Assembly: GCF_015207825.1 (NCBI RefSeq) | Contig: NZ_JADEWC010000010.1 | Span: forward strand, 1-64,000 | Direction: 5' to 3' | Length of the DNA: 64,000 bases | Source of the DNA: Cyanobacterium stanieri LEGE 03274 | Lineage (GTDB): Bacteria; Cyanobacteriota; Cyanobacteriia; Cyanobacteriales; Cyanobacteriaceae | Shown: one piece after another, positions 21,301-30,829 of the stretch | Layout: each line of letters opens with the position of its first letter | Numbering within the stretch: the stretch's first letter is position 1 | The notes under the pieces: generated by a model | Databases searched by the model: none | What the model was told of the DNA's origin: nothing | What the model saw: the letters and a program-made list of their open reading frames with translations, nothing else | Translations under genes and position numbers: made by a program

Positions 21301-22935
21301 CAAATTTTCCCGTAAGGGATCGATAGGGGGGTTAGTTACCTGGGCAAAACGCTGTTTAAAATAGTCATACAACAAACGAGGTTTATCGGATAACACCGCC
21401 AAAGGAATATCATCCCCCATACAGAAAGTTGGCTCTTTACCATCCCTCGCCATGGCAGTGATGATCATTTCTACATCCTCTTGGGTATAACCAAAGGCCG
21501 TCTGTAACTGTACCAGCTCAGTTCCCCCCTTATTAAGGGGGGTTAGGGGGGATCCATCTCCCGTTTCAAACTCTTGACGCTCGAGGTGTAAACGATACTC
21601 TTTCAACCATTGCCCATAGGGTTTTTGGGAAGCAATTTCCTGTTTGATTTCCCAGTTTTTGAGTAGTTTATTATTTTCTAAATCTACCACGATCATTTGA
21701 CCGGGGCCGAGTTTTCCTTTTTCAATAATTTCTGATTCATCTAAATCAACCACCCCAGCCTCGGAACCTACCACCACATAACCATCTTTTGTGATAGCAT
21801 AACGGGCGGGACGTAAGCCATTACGATCTAAACAAGCTCCAACGGTTTTACCTTCACTAAACGCCAATAATGCAGGACCATCCCAAGGTTCTTTTAACCC
21901 TGCATAGTAGTGGTAAAAGTCAAGAATTTCGGGATATTTTTCTAGTTCGGGTTGATTTTCATAGGCTTCGGGTACTAAAATCATCAAAGCCTCGGGAATA
22001 CTACGCCCTGTGCGTATTAATAATTCTAAAGAACTGTCTAAGTTGTAGGAGTCACTGTTATCCATGTTAACAATGGGAGTCACACCGTCAAACTCTTCTT
22101 TTGTCCAACCAGGTAACTCTAAATTAGCTTCCCTGACACTCATCCAGTTAATGTTACCGATGAGGGTGTTTATTTCTCCGTTGTGTCCTAATACCCGCAT
22201 AGGTTGTGCAAAGGGCCATTTAGGTACGGTATTGGTACTAAAACGACGATGATAAACCGCAAAACGACTTTCGTAGGCGGGGTTACTTAAATCTGCATAG
22301 AATTTTTCTAATACGTCTCCCTGTACTAAACCTTTGTAAACGATGGTACGACAGGAAAAAGAACAAATATAAAAATTATCGCTTAATTTCTTACCAACAC
22401 GGGAACGAGCAACGTATAAACGACGATCTAGTTCATCCCCTTTGTAGTGTTTTGCCCCAGAAGTAACTATAATTTGTTCAATGCGGGGTTGATTGGCTTT
22501 TGCTTGTTCTCCTAAGACATCAGGATTAACAGGAACAGTACGCCATCCAAGGGTTTTGAGGTTTTCTACCTCCACCATTTCTTCGACAAATTTACGCCCT
22601 TCTTGCGCTTCTTGTTCATCTTGGGGTAAAAATACCATGCCTACTCCCCATTCTTCGGCGGGGGGCATTTCAATATTATTTTCGCTAAACCATGTTTTGA
22701 AAATTTCTACGGGAATCCCTGTTAAAATCCCTGAACCATCGCCTGTTTGTCTATCAGCGCCACATCCTCCCCTGTGTTCCATACAGGCTAAACCTTTTAA
22801 CGCATCTTTAACCAATTTATGGGATTTGCGATTGTCTTGGTAGGCGATGAAGCCTACACCACAAGCATCTCTTTCTTTTACTAGCCAAGGTTGTCCTTGA
22901 TATGGTGTTAAATTGTTATTATTGTAGTCGTTCAT
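18319..22935 (-). CDS. glsF: Ferredoxin-dependent glutamate synthase (Fd-GOGAT)
   Basis: Converts glutamine and 2-oxoglutarate to two glutamates with electrons from reduced ferredoxin. 1538 aa. A 24-residue propeptide precedes the amidotransferase nucleophile Cys25 in [10 protein letters not shown]. The central domain follows, then the FMN/TIM-barrel domain ([48 protein letters not shown]), the [3Fe-4S] cysteines in [15 protein letters not shown] and the C-terminal beta-helix. The closing [12 protein letters not shown] and the N-terminal [19 protein letters not shown] resemble plant plastid Fd-GOGAT rather than NADH-type GltB. Residues about 461-472 ([13 protein letters not shown]) are an insertion made by a palindromic repeat. 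The leader holds a 12-bp inverted repeat. Confidence 0.95.
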   Translation of the reverse strand: MNDYNNNNLTPYQGQPWLVKERDACGVGFIAYQDNRKSHKLVKDALKGLACMEHRGGCGADRQTGDGSGILTGIPVEIFKTWFSENNIEMPPAEEWGVGMVFLPQDEQEAQEGRKFVEEMVEVENLKTLGWRTVPVNPDVLGEQAKANQPRIEQIIVTSGAKHYKGDELDRRLYVARSRVGKKLSDNFYICSFSCRTIVYKGLVQGDVLEKFYADLSNPAYESRFAVYHRRFSTNTVPKWPFAQPMRVLGHNGEINTLIGNINWMSVREANLELPGWTKEEFDGVTPIVNMDNSDSYNLDSSLELLIRTGRSIPEALMILVPEAYENQPELEKYPEILDFYHYYAGLKEPWDGPALLAFSEGKTVGACLDRNGLRPARYAITKDGYVVVGSEAGVVDLDESEIIEKGKLGPGQMIVVDLENNKLLKNWEIKQEIASQKPYGQWLKEYRLHLERQEFETGDGSPLTPLNKGGTELVQLQTAFGYTQEDVEMIITAMARDGKEPTFCMGDDIPLAVLSDKPRLLYDYFKQRFAQVTNPPIDPLRENLVMSLEMHLGERGNLLHIEPKNAHTLVIDSPVLSESDLEFIKNSDLATVELSTLFPISDGPDGLKSALERLCAQATEAVNEGHQVIVLSDRTPIDTETSYIPPLLAVGAVHQHLIKAGLRLKTSLVVDTAQCWSTHHYACLVGFGASAVCPYLTLQTVSNWWHDSKTQKLMDNEKIEKISEIEALNRYRKSIEAGLFKILSKMGISLLASYHGAQIFECIGLGADVIELAFKGTTSRVGGLNLAEVANEVISFHQKAFPELQAKKLENYGYINYKKGGEYHMNSPEMAKTLHKAVSAYGSQEGYDHYEWYRKYLEERPVTALRDLLEFKSDRDSISIDDVESVEDIVKRFCTGGMSLGALSQEAHETLAIAMNRIGGKSNSGEGGEDPNRYNIIDEVDAEGKSSLFPHLHGLQKGDRAASAIKQIASGRFGVTPAYLMSGEQLEIKMAQGAKPGEGGQLPGKKVSEYIAMLRRSKPGVTLISPPPHHDIYSIEDLAQLIHDLHQINPTAKVSVKLVAEIGIGTIAAGVAKANADVIQISGHDGGTGASPLSSIKHAGCPWELGVTEVHRTLLENQLRDRVLLRADGGLKTGWDIIMAALMGAEEYGFGSIAMIAEGCIMARVCHTNQCPVGVATQQERLRKRFSGVPGDVVNFFYFIAEEVRSILAKLGYRSLNEIIGRGDLLTYRQSAQLTKTKTLVLDCLINLPDTKTNRQWLNHGDTHTNGNVLDDEILADNVITEAINNHGSVTKEIKIINTDRSVGARIAGVIAKQHGDYGFEGQLNLNFKGASGQSFGAFNVKGMNIHLEGEANDYVGKGINGGEIVIVPPSNITFEAVDNVILGNTCLYGATGGELYANGRAGERFGVRNSKATAVIEGAGDHCCEYMTGGLIVVLGSVGRNVGAGMTGGLGYFLDEEGNFEAKVNPEIVTIQRISTPEGEAQLKELITNHVEKTGSKKGQLILDNWSEYLPKFWQVVPPSEAENPEVKAQKELTQV
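21524..21554. repeat. Palindromic repeat inserted in the glsF coding sequence
   Basis: CCCCCCTTA at 21524-21532 and TAAGGGGGG at 21534-21542 form a perfect 9-bp inverted repeat, followed by TTAGGGGGGATCC. A related copy lies in the spacer at 26851-26876 (CCCCCA-GGAT-TGGGGG then TTTAGGGGG). It keeps the glsF frame and adds about 12 residues in a linker between the glutaminase and central domains. Confidence 0.8.
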
Positions 22936-22979
22936 TATATCTTGACCTTATACGCTTAGATTCGTTATATTACTTCATG

Positions 22980-23036
22980 ATGGTTATCAAGATTTAGCAT
23001 TTTCTAATACAGGGCTTAAGTTTACTTGATAACCAT
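22980..23036 (-). promoter_or_regulatory. 12-bp inverted repeat upstream of glsF
   Basis: ATGGTTATCAAG at 22980-22991 and its exact complement CTTGATAACCAT at 23025-23036 are separated by 33 bases. The pair starts 45 bases before the glsF ATG. Between the arms, on the minus strand, lies GTATTAGAAAATGC (23010-22997), which matches the NtcA consensus GTA-N8-TAC at five of six fixed bases. Whether it is an operator, leader hairpin or both cannot be told from sequence. Confidence 0.5.
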
Positions 23037-23099
23037 GTTGCTATATCTTTACTATTATAAAGAATTGTTAAGGTTTTTTCGGCTTTTGTTATCAATATT

Positions 23100-23930
23100 T
23101 TACTTGTTGATTAAAAGTATTAAAAATGTAAATATTAAGACAAAAATTCCTGCGATGCTACCTAGGGGTTTTTCTTTACTGCCCCATAGCCACGGGGTGG
23201 CATTATCTTGGTATTGGTATAAGTCGAAGGTGTCTAGGGTGGCAAGACTTAGCACCCATCCTCCGTGGATACCGATGGCCGTGGACAGGTTTCCGCTTTG
23301 AAGATAGACACAGTAGTAGAGGGTTAAGCCCATTAGAAATAGTCCGGGTAGTTGTGGTGTGGTATTTTTTCTTTCCCAAATTAAATGCAGTGTGGCAAAG
23401 ATGGCACTAGAGGCGATCGCACTTACCCAGATATTATAATCTTGTTCTAAAAAGTTTTTGAATACTCCCCTAAACACCAATTCTTCTATAGAGGCGATAA
23501 AGAAACTGAGAAAGAGTAGTAATGGTAGGCTTGTGAGGATAGAGGTTACGCTTTGGGCTGATTTTTGCCAGTGCAACTTTCCTGAGGCAAATGTTATCAA
23601 GTCTGTAAATATAATAGTAACAATTCCTATTACATAACCCCATAGGATACAATTAAGATTGCTGATACTAAAAAATGAAACAATTTCAGGCAAATCCTGT
23701 CCCATCACTCCCCAAGCCAGTAAGGGAGCAATGAGATATAGAGATGCTATTAGTGTTAGTTTTTGTGAGTTTGAAATTGGGGTGGCAGGATGCCAGTTAA
23801 TTAACCTTGTTAAAGGAAATGCAATGGGCAACCACACAGCCCCCCATATTATCAAGAACAAAATAACTTTGATGATGCCATTGCCATTGATTAGGGGTGA
23901 GGTGATAAAATTGCTTTCCCAGTGGATCAT
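23100..23930 (-). CDS. CPBP family intramembrane glutamic endopeptidase
   Basis: 276 aa with about eight membrane segments. The family motif EExxxR is present in SIEELVFRGVFKNFLEQ near residue 160, followed by the second motif HLIWERK region (FATLHLIW) and the third, GIHGGWV. CPBP (CAAX/Abi) proteins include prenyl-protein proteases and bacteriocin-immunity proteins; the substrate is unknown. It lies 164 bp upstream of glsF in the same direction and its own start lies near the cyAbrB gene end. Confidence 0.88.
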   Translation of the reverse strand: MIHWESNFITSPLINGNGIIKVILFLIIWGAVWLPIAFPLTRLINWHPATPISNSQKLTLIASLYLIAPLLAWGVMGQDLPEIVSFFSISNLNCILWGYVIGIVTIIFTDLITFASGKLHWQKSAQSVTSILTSLPLLLFLSFFIASIEELVFRGVFKNFLEQDYNIWVSAIASSAIFATLHLIWERKNTTPQLPGLFLMGLTLYYCVYLQSGNLSTAIGIHGGWVLSLATLDTFDLYQYQDNATPWLWGSKEKPLGSIAGIFVLIFTFLILLINK

Positions 23931-24010
23931 TAATTTTTTTACAAGGTTTAATAAAAAGAAAATTTATCTGATTTTTTGTCCCATTAAATTATGGTATATT
24001 TACGGATGAT

Positions 24011-24409
24011 TTAATCTTCGTCATCCATATCAAAATCATCTCCTTCTCCCACTTGTTTTAGATGAATGTGTTTGTAACCGAGCTTAATTTCAAACTCATC
24101 TCCTGATTGTAAACCCATTTTTTTTGTGTAGCTAGAACCAATGACTATTTGACCGTTTTTGTGAACGCTAACACGAAAAGTGGCTTCTCTACCCCTACCA
24201 TCTTTGGTTCTTTCGGGATCTAAAGGTACACCTTTTGCGGATAAAACAGCATCATAAAAATCTGTTAAATTCACCCTAACTTTGCCGTTTTTTGATTCTG
24301 TATAGTAGCCACAACGTCTTGCCCTTTCACGGCGGGGAACATCAGATAATTCTTTTACTTTCTGTAACAGCTCTTTCCCTGACAAAGGTGTAGTTGCTAC
24401 TTCTGTCAT
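24011..24409 (-). CDS. AbrB-like transcriptional regulator (cyAbrB)
   Basis: 132 aa, DNA-binding. The N-terminal part LSGKELLQKVKELSDVPRRERARRCGYY and the C-terminal AbrB-type swapped-hairpin segment FRVSVHKNGQIVIGSSYTKKMGLQSGDEFEIKLGYKHIHLKQ match cyAbrB, a regulator family found in all cyanobacteria that affects carbon and nitrogen genes. An acidic tail (DDFDMDDED) ends it. I chose the ATG at 24409 because GAGG lies 9 bases before it; an ATG at 24424 overlaps that ribosome binding site. Paralogue 1 or 2 was not assigned. Confidence 0.92.
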   Translation of the reverse strand: MTEVATTPLSGKELLQKVKELSDVPRRERARRCGYYTESKNGKVRVNLTDFYDAVLSAKGVPLDPERTKDGRGREATFRVSVHKNGQIVIGSSYTKKMGLQSGDEFEIKLGYKHIHLKQVGEGDDFDMDDED

Positions 24410-24725
24410 ATATTTTTTCCTCATTTGTTATTTGTTCTTTACACTATTTATCATAACAAAAATATGTCATTAAATCACTATTATTCACTGTTTTTTTATG
24501 GACTTATTAATATTTTCTCAACCTAAGTTAACTTTTTCTTAAGGTAGCCTAAGGCTAAAATACTTGTTAATTCTTATTTGTAGCTTTTTTCCCTTATCTA
24601 AAGAAGTAAAATAAAAAAATATGGATAATTATTGAAGTTTTAACAAAAATTAAGATCATTTCCCTTGTTGGTTATAAAATAAGATCGGAGAATATAAATA
24701 GTGATAGTAATAAATATAGACAAAA
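24410..24725. other. Divergent promoter region of cyAbrB and sdhB
   Basis: A 316-bp AT-rich spacer. It holds the short palindrome TAGCCTAAGGCTA at 24545-24557, which could be a regulator site. I see no gene or RNA in it. Confidence 0.4.
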
Positions 24726-25739
24726 ATGAAAGTTACCTTTAAAATTCTCCGTCAAAATGATAATTTATCGCCCCATTTTCAGGATTATACCCTAGAGGTA
24801 AATCAAAAAAATACTATTCTTGAATGTTTAAATCGGATCAAGTGGGAAATAGATGGTAGCCTTGCCTTTCGGAAAAATTGTCGCAATACAATTTGTGGTA
24901 GTTGTGGGATGAAAATTAATGGTCGTTCGGCTTTAGCTTGTAAGGAAAACATTGGAGATGAATTGAAAAAAATTTCTTTTGGGGAGGGTGAAAAAAATCC
25001 TCAAATAATTATTTCTCCCTTAGGTAATATGCCCGTGCTTAAGGATTTAGTTGTAGATATGAGTAATTTTTGGCATGATTTAGAAAAAGTTGAACCTTAC
25101 GTAAGTACAAAGGCAAGAAATATTTCAGAAAAAGAGTTTTTACAAAGTCCAGAAGAAAGAAAATTATTAGAACAAACGGGCAATTGTATTTTGTGTGGTG
25201 CTTGTTACTCTGATTGCAATGCTAAGGAAGTAAATGATAATTTTGTGGGCCCCCATGCTTTGGCAAAAGCCTATCGAATGATTGATGATTCTCGAGATGA
25301 ATTGAGGGAGGAAAGATTGACTCAATATAATGATGTGAAGTCGGGGGCGTGGGGTTGTACTCGTTGTTATCTTTGTAATGAGGTATGCCCCATGGATGTG
25401 GCACCTTTGGATCAAATTACGAAGATTAAGGGAAAAATTTTGGCCAGGGAGTCCCGTGGTAGTAGTACCCCTGTTCGTCATCGTAAGGTATTGGTGGATT
25501 TGGTGAAGGATGGGGGTTGGGTGGATGAGCGCAAGTTTGCGGTGATGGTGGTTGGTAATTATTTTCGAGATGTGCGAGGTTTGTTGAGTCTTGCCCCTGT
25601 GGGCTTAAGGGTGTTGGCGGCGGGTAAGTTACCTTTTTCTTTTGAGGCGTCTGAGGGGGTTTTTGAGGTGCGATCGCTCATAAATGCCATTCAATCTGCT
25701 ACAAAGGATAATGGGAATTTATCGGAAAATATTAAATAA
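24726..25739 (+). CDS. sdhB: Succinate dehydrogenase/fumarate reductase iron-sulfur subunit
   Basis: 337 aa. The [2Fe-2S] ferredoxin domain has CRNTICGSCGMKINGRSALAC near residues 56-76. The C-terminal domain has CILCGACYSDC near 156 and CTRCYLCNEVCPMD near 216 for the [4Fe-4S] and [3Fe-4S] clusters. It passes electrons from succinate oxidation to quinone in the thylakoid or cytoplasmic membrane. No sdhA or membrane anchor gene is adjacent, which is normal in cyanobacteria. queA starts at the very next base, so the two are co-transcribed. Confidence 0.93.
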   Translation: MKVTFKILRQNDNLSPHFQDYTLEVNQKNTILECLNRIKWEIDGSLAFRKNCRNTICGSCGMKINGRSALACKENIGDELKKISFGEGEKNPQIIISPLGNMPVLKDLVVDMSNFWHDLEKVEPYVSTKARNISEKEFLQSPEERKLLEQTGNCILCGACYSDCNAKEVNDNFVGPHALAKAYRMIDDSRDELREERLTQYNDVKSGAWGCTRCYLCNEVCPMDVAPLDQITKIKGKILARESRGSSTPVRHRKVLVDLVKDGGWVDERKFAVMVVGNYFRDVRGLLSLAPVGLRVLAAGKLPFSFEASEGVFEVRSLINAIQSATKDNGNLSENIK

Positions 25740-26813
25740 ATGGATCTTAATTTAAAGTTATCTAGTTACGATTATTTTTTACCTGAAGAATTAATTGCTC
25801 AAAATCCTGTGACTCCGAGGGATTCTTCTCGTTTGTTGGTGGTGAAACCTGAGGAGGGAATTAACCATAAAATTTTTGCTAATTTGCCTGATTTACTCTC
25901 CCCTGGGGATTTGTTAGTTTTGAATAATACTAAGGTAATTCCTGCTCGTTTGTATGGGAAAAAGTCCACGGGGGCGATGGTGGAGGTGTTGTTGGTAGAG
26001 GAAAAGTCTCCCCTTTGTTGGTTGGCGTTGGTGAAGCCGGGGAAGCGTTTTGGTTTGGGAGCGCAGATTGTTTTTGAAGATGAGATTACGGGGGATTATC
26101 TAACGGCGACGGTGATTGATAAGGATGAGACAACGGGGGGCAGAATTTTACAGTTTAGCGCCCCTAAAGGGTTATCTTTTTGGGATTTGTTGGAGAGGTT
26201 GGGTAATATTCCTTTTCCTCCTTATGTGACGGAGTCGGAGGCACTACCATCCCAGTATCAGACTATTTACGCCGAAAGGCAAGGGGCGATCGCTGCGCCA
26301 ACGGCAGGATTACATTTTACTGAGGATGTTTTTAATCGGTTAGCCCAAAAACAAGTGGCGATCGCCCATATAACTCTCCATGTGGGTATCGGTACATTTC
26401 GCCCTGTGGAGGTGGAGGATATTCTTAACCATGAAATGCACCAAGAATGGATAGAAGTTGATGAAGCAACCATCGATAAAATTAAGGAAACCAAAAGCCG
26501 TGGCGGTAGGGTAATCAGTGTCGGTACGACGGTAGTTAGGGCTTTGGAGGGTACTTTTGCCCATCATAATGATTTGATGCCTTATCGTGGCAAAACGGAT
26601 CTTTTTATCTATCCCGGTTATGATTTTAAGGTTATCGATGGATTAATTACTAATTTCCATTTACCAAAATCTAGTTTACTGATGCTTGTAGGGGCACTCA
26701 TTGGTAGGGAGAGATTACTTAGTATATATCAAAGGGCGATCGAGGAAAAATATCGCTTTTATTCCTTTGGGGATGCCATGTTTATCGAACCCAAAAGGGG
26801 TTTAAACAATTGA
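25740..26813 (+). CDS. queA: S-adenosylmethionine:tRNA ribosyltransferase-isomerase
   Basis: Transfers the ribosyl part of SAM to preQ1 in tRNA to give epoxyqueuosine, in the queuosine pathway. 357 aa with the family segments [82 protein letters not shown] ([17 protein letters not shown]) and [15 protein letters not shown]. It begins directly after the sdhB stop with no gap. Confidence 0.97.
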   Translation: MDLNLKLSSYDYFLPEELIAQNPVTPRDSSRLLVVKPEEGINHKIFANLPDLLSPGDLLVLNNTKVIPARLYGKKSTGAMVEVLLVEEKSPLCWLALVKPGKRFGLGAQIVFEDEITGDYLTATVIDKDETTGGRILQFSAPKGLSFWDLLERLGNIPFPPYVTESEALPSQYQTIYAERQGAIAAPTAGLHFTEDVFNRLAQKQVAIAHITLHVGIGTFRPVEVEDILNHEMHQEWIEVDEATIDKIKETKSRGGRVISVGTTVVRALEGTFAHHNDLMPYRGKTDLFIYPGYDFKVIDGLITNFHLPKSSLLMLVGALIGRERLLSIYQRAIEEKYRFYSFGDAMFIEPKRGLNN

Positions 26814-26833
26814 CAATTGATAATGAACAATTG
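26807..26833. repeat. Low-complexity ACAATTGA/TAATGAACAATT repeat at queA 3' end
   Basis: Imperfect tandem ACAATTGACAATTGATAATG overlapping the queA stop. It belongs to the same class as the sequences near 1255, 13675 and 41041. Confidence 0.55.
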
Positions 26834-26850
26834 TTTTTTGATTATAAAGT

Positions 26851-26876
26851 CCCCCAGGATTGGGGGATTTAGGGGG
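26851..26876. repeat. Palindromic CCCCCA-TGGGGG repeat
   Basis: CCCCCA and TGGGGG arms with loop GGAT, followed by ATTTAGGGGG. It is the intergenic relative of the repeat inside glsF (21524-21554). It might also act as a queA terminator, but no T-run follows. Confidence 0.7.
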
Positions 26877-27064
26877 TGAAACGAAAACCTTAATACCTGA
26901 CACTTATCTTTTTTCCTTCAACTCTCAAAACTCTAACTATTAATTATTTTTATCAACTATGTCTGTGCAGATATTTGGGGGTTATTCTCAATTAGTAACA
27001 AGTAGTTGCAAATAGCCATCAAAGAGAAGTATCATTAGTAAAGAAAGAATTGTCAGGAATCTTT

Positions 27065-27574
27065 ATGGCTTTAGACACTACCGCATCAATCAAAAAAAAG
27101 CTCAATTCTAGGGGATGGCGTATGACTCCCCAAAGGGAAAAAATTCTGGAGGTTTTTTATAATTTACCCCAAGGGAATCATCTGAGTGCTGAGGAGTTGC
27201 ACAATCTTTTGGAAGAGCAAGGGGAGAATATCAGCTTATCGACCATTTACCGTAGTGTCAAATTGATGACCAAAATGAGGGTATTACGGGAATTAGAATT
27301 GGCGGAAGGTCATAAACATTATGAATTAAATCATCCCTACCCCCATCACCATCATCACATTGTCTGCATTCAGTGTAATAAAACCATTGAGTTTCAAGAT
27401 GATTCTATTCTCAAACATAGTCTTAAACAATGTCAGAAAGAAGACTTTCAGTTAATTGATTGTCAGTTAACGGTGATGACTATTTGTCAAGAAGCCTTGG
27501 AAATGGGTTGGCCTTCTACTTTACCTAGTGATTGGTGTTGCAGTCGTGCGATCGCAGAGGGACACCATAAATAA
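27065..27574 (+). CDS. fur: Fur family transcriptional regulator
   Basis: About 169 aa. The winged-helix part RGWRMTPQREKILEVF and HLSAEELHNLLEEQGENISLSTIYRSVKLM is followed by the metal-binding segment ELAEGHKHYELNHPYPHHHHHIVCIQCNKTIEF, with the CxxC and His residues of the family. It would repress iron-uptake genes (Fur) or zinc genes (Zur). The assignment to Fur proper is from overall resemblance to cyanobacterial Fur and is tentative. I chose the ATG at 27065 before ALDTTASIKKKL; an earlier start at 27050 is less likely. A separate transcription unit. Confidence 0.85.
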   Translation: MALDTTASIKKKLNSRGWRMTPQREKILEVFYNLPQGNHLSAEELHNLLEEQGENISLSTIYRSVKLMTKMRVLRELELAEGHKHYELNHPYPHHHHHIVCIQCNKTIEFQDDSILKHSLKQCQKEDFQLIDCQLTVMTICQEALEMGWPSTLPSDWCCSRAIAEGHHK

Positions 27575-27780
27575 TGTACAATTGACAATTATAGTTACTT
27601 CCATTGTGTTTGAGACATCTTTATTTTCGAAAAGCCTTATCAAATAAATATTATGCTATTCGATAGCGTTTCATTCCAATATTAAATGACCATAACATTT
27701 ACTATCTTTTGCTTATTGCCTTTTGAGTTTGTGGGTGTTATTTAATGATGAGATGGCAACACCTATTTATATAAAAGGGG

Positions 27781-27809
27781 AGCCAGAGCGAAGGGGTTTC
27801 ACTCTGGCT
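27781..27809. terminator. Hairpin between convergent fur and S9 peptidase genes
   Basis: AGCCAGAG at 27781-27788 pairs with CTCTGGCT at 27802-27809. After one mismatch the inner GAA/TTC also pairs around GGGGT. It could end transcription from both sides. No clear T-run is present, so it may act only as an mRNA 3'-end hairpin. Confidence 0.45.
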
Positions 27810-27857
27810 ATTAGGTGTGGTTTAAGTGTTAGGTAGTTATATTATAGCCAAACTGTT

Positions 27858-29756
27858 TTAATTTTGGCAAGAAAATCCGAAAATTTTTGCGTAGAAATTG
27901 AACTCTCCATCGAGGGCTTTTTTGATGTTTTCTGCTTTGCGAAAACCATGGCCTTCGTCGCCAAAGGTAACGTAGGTGGTGGTGATACCTTTTTCTTTGA
28001 GGGCTTTTACCATCATTTCGGCTTGGTTGGGGGGTACGACTTTATCTTCTAATCCTTGGAAAAAAGCAACGGGGCAGGATAGTTTTTCGATATGATTTAA
28101 GGGCGATCGCACTTTATAAATTTCTTTTTCTTCTGGATATTTACCAATAAGATTATCAAGATAACGGGATTCAAATTTGTGGGTATCAGTGGCAAGAATT
28201 TCTAAGTCACCAATGCCATAATAACTCGCCCCTGCTTTAAATACATCATGGAAAGTAAGCGCCGCTAAGGTAGTATAACCCCCCGCACTGCCTCCAGAAA
28301 TTGCTAATTTTTCCTGATTAACTTTTTGGGCTTCTACCAAATATTTAGCAACATTGATACAATCTTCCACATCCACAATACCCCACTTTTTAGCTAACCT
28401 TTGACGATAATCCCGACCGTATCCCGTACTACCTCCATAATTCACATCCACAAAGGCAAAACCCCGACTTGTCCAATATTGAATACGCAAGTTATAACTG
28501 GCGGTAGTCATGGCGGTGGGGCCTCCATGGCTTTTTACCAGTAAGGGAGGTAATTCCCCTTCGGGGGCTTGGTAATCTTTGTTTTGGGGGGGATAATACC
28601 AAGCATAGGCGGTGTTACCGTTGCTGGTGGGAAATTCGATTTGTTCGGGTTGAGTAAGATAACCGTCGTCTAAATTGAGGTTACTGGCTTGTTGCAAAAT
28701 TTCGGTTTCTTGGCTGACGGTATCCCCCAAAACTACGGCGGTGGGTTGATTTGGTGAACCCCCTGTAAATAAAATTTGGCTACCATTGACTTGTAAATAG
28801 GCGATGTTGGTGTAGCTAACGTTAAGGTTAGTAAGATCGTTATTTTTGCTGTCCAAACTGGCTAAGTGCCAGATACCATTTTGGGTGTAGGTACAAACGA
28901 TGGTATCTTCATCGGCGAAGCCATATACTGATTCCCCAAAAACCCAATGGGGATAACCAAATTCGGCATTGAGGGGGTATAGGGGAGTAAGATGGCCATT
29001 TTTTTCTCGGCGATATAAATTCCACCAATCGGTGCGATCGCTGCTAAAATGTAAAGTACCGTTAGGACTAAATTCTGGCTGACAGATAGATTCGGTTTCG
29101 CTTCCTGCCACGATTTCACTGTCTTCAATTTCTCCATTATCATCAAAGGTGGCAAGATGTAAGAAGGTGCTTTCCCACGGCATATAAGGATGATGCCAAC
29201 ATAACCATGCTAACTGGGAATCATCAGGGCTGAGGCGAGGGGAGGTGTAAAAGTCTGCACCCTGCACTATCGGTTTTACTTCCCCTGAGTTTAAATCGAT
29301 GGTGACAAGTTTGTTTTCTGGTTCTTTTTCGGGGTTACTATGATCTTCAGCAACGCAAATTAAACGATTACGGCTTTTATCAAGGCAAAAGTCGGTATAT
29401 CTCACCTGCGATTGGGCGGTGAGGGGTTGGGGGTGTTCCCCTATTTTTTGCACATATACCCTTTGATCTGCATAATTACTAAAGTAGATTACACCATTTT
29501 TGATCAAAAATGCTCCTCCACCATACTCATGGACACGACTACGCACATTAAAAGGGGCAGGGGTGACATCTTCTTTTTGCCCGTTGGTATAGCGAACTAT
29601 AACGGCTCTACCGCCTTCTGAGGGGCGATTTTCGAGCCAATAAACGTCTTTTTGGTCAAATTTGACGGAACTTAAGCCAATGCTCCCTGATACGATTAAA
29701 TCTGAGGTTATGGGCGATCGCCATTCACCGTAACTTGCGATGGTTGGTTTGGTCAT
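27858..29756 (-). CDS. S9 family peptidase (prolyl oligopeptidase / acylaminoacyl-peptidase type)
   Basis: 632 aa. The N-terminal two thirds is a beta-propeller domain (repeated strands such as YTSPRLSPDDSQLAWLCWHHP and CQPEFSPNGTLHFSSDRTDWWNLY). The C-terminal alpha/beta hydrolase domain has the nucleophile elbow ISGGSAGGYTTL (Ser about 490), Asp about 571 in GLEDKVVPP, and His about 603 in GDEGHGF. It cleaves short peptides or acyl-peptides in the cytosol; there is no signal peptide. Confidence 0.94.
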   Translation of the reverse strand: MTKPTIASYGEWRSPITSDLIVSGSIGLSSVKFDQKDVYWLENRPSEGGRAVIVRYTNGQKEDVTPAPFNVRSRVHEYGGGAFLIKNGVIYFSNYADQRVYVQKIGEHPQPLTAQSQVRYTDFCLDKSRNRLICVAEDHSNPEKEPENKLVTIDLNSGEVKPIVQGADFYTSPRLSPDDSQLAWLCWHHPYMPWESTFLHLATFDDNGEIEDSEIVAGSETESICQPEFSPNGTLHFSSDRTDWWNLYRREKNGHLTPLYPLNAEFGYPHWVFGESVYGFADEDTIVCTYTQNGIWHLASLDSKNNDLTNLNVSYTNIAYLQVNGSQILFTGGSPNQPTAVVLGDTVSQETEILQQASNLNLDDGYLTQPEQIEFPTSNGNTAYAWYYPPQNKDYQAPEGELPPLLVKSHGGPTAMTTASYNLRIQYWTSRGFAFVDVNYGGSTGYGRDYRQRLAKKWGIVDVEDCINVAKYLVEAQKVNQEKLAISGGSAGGYTTLAALTFHDVFKAGASYYGIGDLEILATDTHKFESRYLDNLIGKYPEEKEIYKVRSPLNHIEKLSCPVAFFQGLEDKVVPPNQAEMMVKALKEKGITTTYVTFGDEGHGFRKAENIKKALDGEFNFYAKIFGFSCQN

Positions 29757-29917
29757 AGGATTAATTTTATAATTTCTTTATCATCATCTTGACATAAAAA
29801 GGCAAGGGGCAATGGGTAATGGACAATGGGTAAAATTTTTATTTCGAACGGAGGTTCAATAGTTATGTGGTAATTGGATTACCATAATAAAAAAAGCTCA
29901 AATATTTCCCCTTTTTT

Positions 29918-30829
29918 ATGTTTAAATCTCTTGGATTCATTGAAAATACGGTCAATACTAGCTTAGGAGAGATGGTTTATTACTCGTCTGATAGTGTTTT
30001 TTGGCAATCTTTACAAAATTTAAGTAAATCAGAATCACTGGGGGAAACAAAGCCAAATCTAGTGTTTTTACATGGTTTTGGGGGAGGTTCATCCGCCTAT
30101 GAATGGTCACAGGTTTATCCTGCTTTTGCTGGAGAATATCACATTATTGCTCCTGATTTAATTGGTTGGGGTAAGTCTGCCCATCCTCAAAAAAACTATA
30201 CTATTGATGATTACATTACTACCATTACAGAATTTTTAGAACAGGTATGTCAAGAGCCTACCACCGTTATAGCTTCTTCCCTTACCGCTGCTTTTCTCGT
30301 CCAACTTGCGATCGCACATTCCCACCTATTTAAACAACTAATACTTTTCACCCCCGCAGGATTATCGGATTTTGAGGAAAACTACACCAAAAGCCTATTT
30401 GCCCAGATAATTAGCACTCCCATGGTTGATAAATTTTTCTATAGCCTTGGGGTAGCTAGTGAATCGGGAATCAAAAGTTTCCTTGAAAAAAGGCAATTTG
30501 CTAATCCTCAAAGAATTTTCCCCGAATTAGTCGCCTCCTATCTCAAAAGTGCTTCCCAACCTAATGCAGAATATGCAGCCCTATCTTTTGTCAGGGGGGA
30601 TTTATGCTTTGATTTATCCCAATATATCCAAAAACTAACTATTCCCACCGCCATCATTTGGGGTAGAGAATCCCAGTTTACTAGCCCCGAAATTGGCAAA
30701 CGTCTTGCGCAAATGAATCCCGATGCAGTTAAATATTTTCAAGTTATTGAAGAAGTTGGATTAACCCCCCATCTCGAATTACCTGCGGTTGCCATTAGTC
30801 TGATTCGTAAATATATTCAACTTTTATAA
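29918..30829 (+). CDS. Alpha/beta fold hydrolase
   Basis: 303 aa. NLVFLHGFGGGSSAYEWSQV gives the oxyanion loop (HGFGGG). IAPDLIGWGKSAHP is typical of the family. The elbow is TTVIASSLTAAFLV, so the usual G-x-S-x-G is A-S-S-L-T; the second Ser is the likely nucleophile. The catalytic His is probably in LTPHLELP near the end. Substrate unknown. Its 3' end overlaps the convergent glycosyltransferase gene by 13 bp. Confidence 0.88.
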   Translation: MFKSLGFIENTVNTSLGEMVYYSSDSVFWQSLQNLSKSESLGETKPNLVFLHGFGGGSSAYEWSQVYPAFAGEYHIIAPDLIGWGKSAHPQKNYTIDDYITTITEFLEQVCQEPTTVIASSLTAAFLVQLAIAHSHLFKQLILFTPAGLSDFEENYTKSLFAQIISTPMVDKFFYSLGVASESGIKSFLEKRQFANPQRIFPELVASYLKSASQPNAEYAALSFVRGDLCFDLSQYIQKLTIPTAIIWGRESQFTSPEIGKRLAQMNPDAVKYFQVIEEVGLTPHLELPAVAISLIRKYIQLL

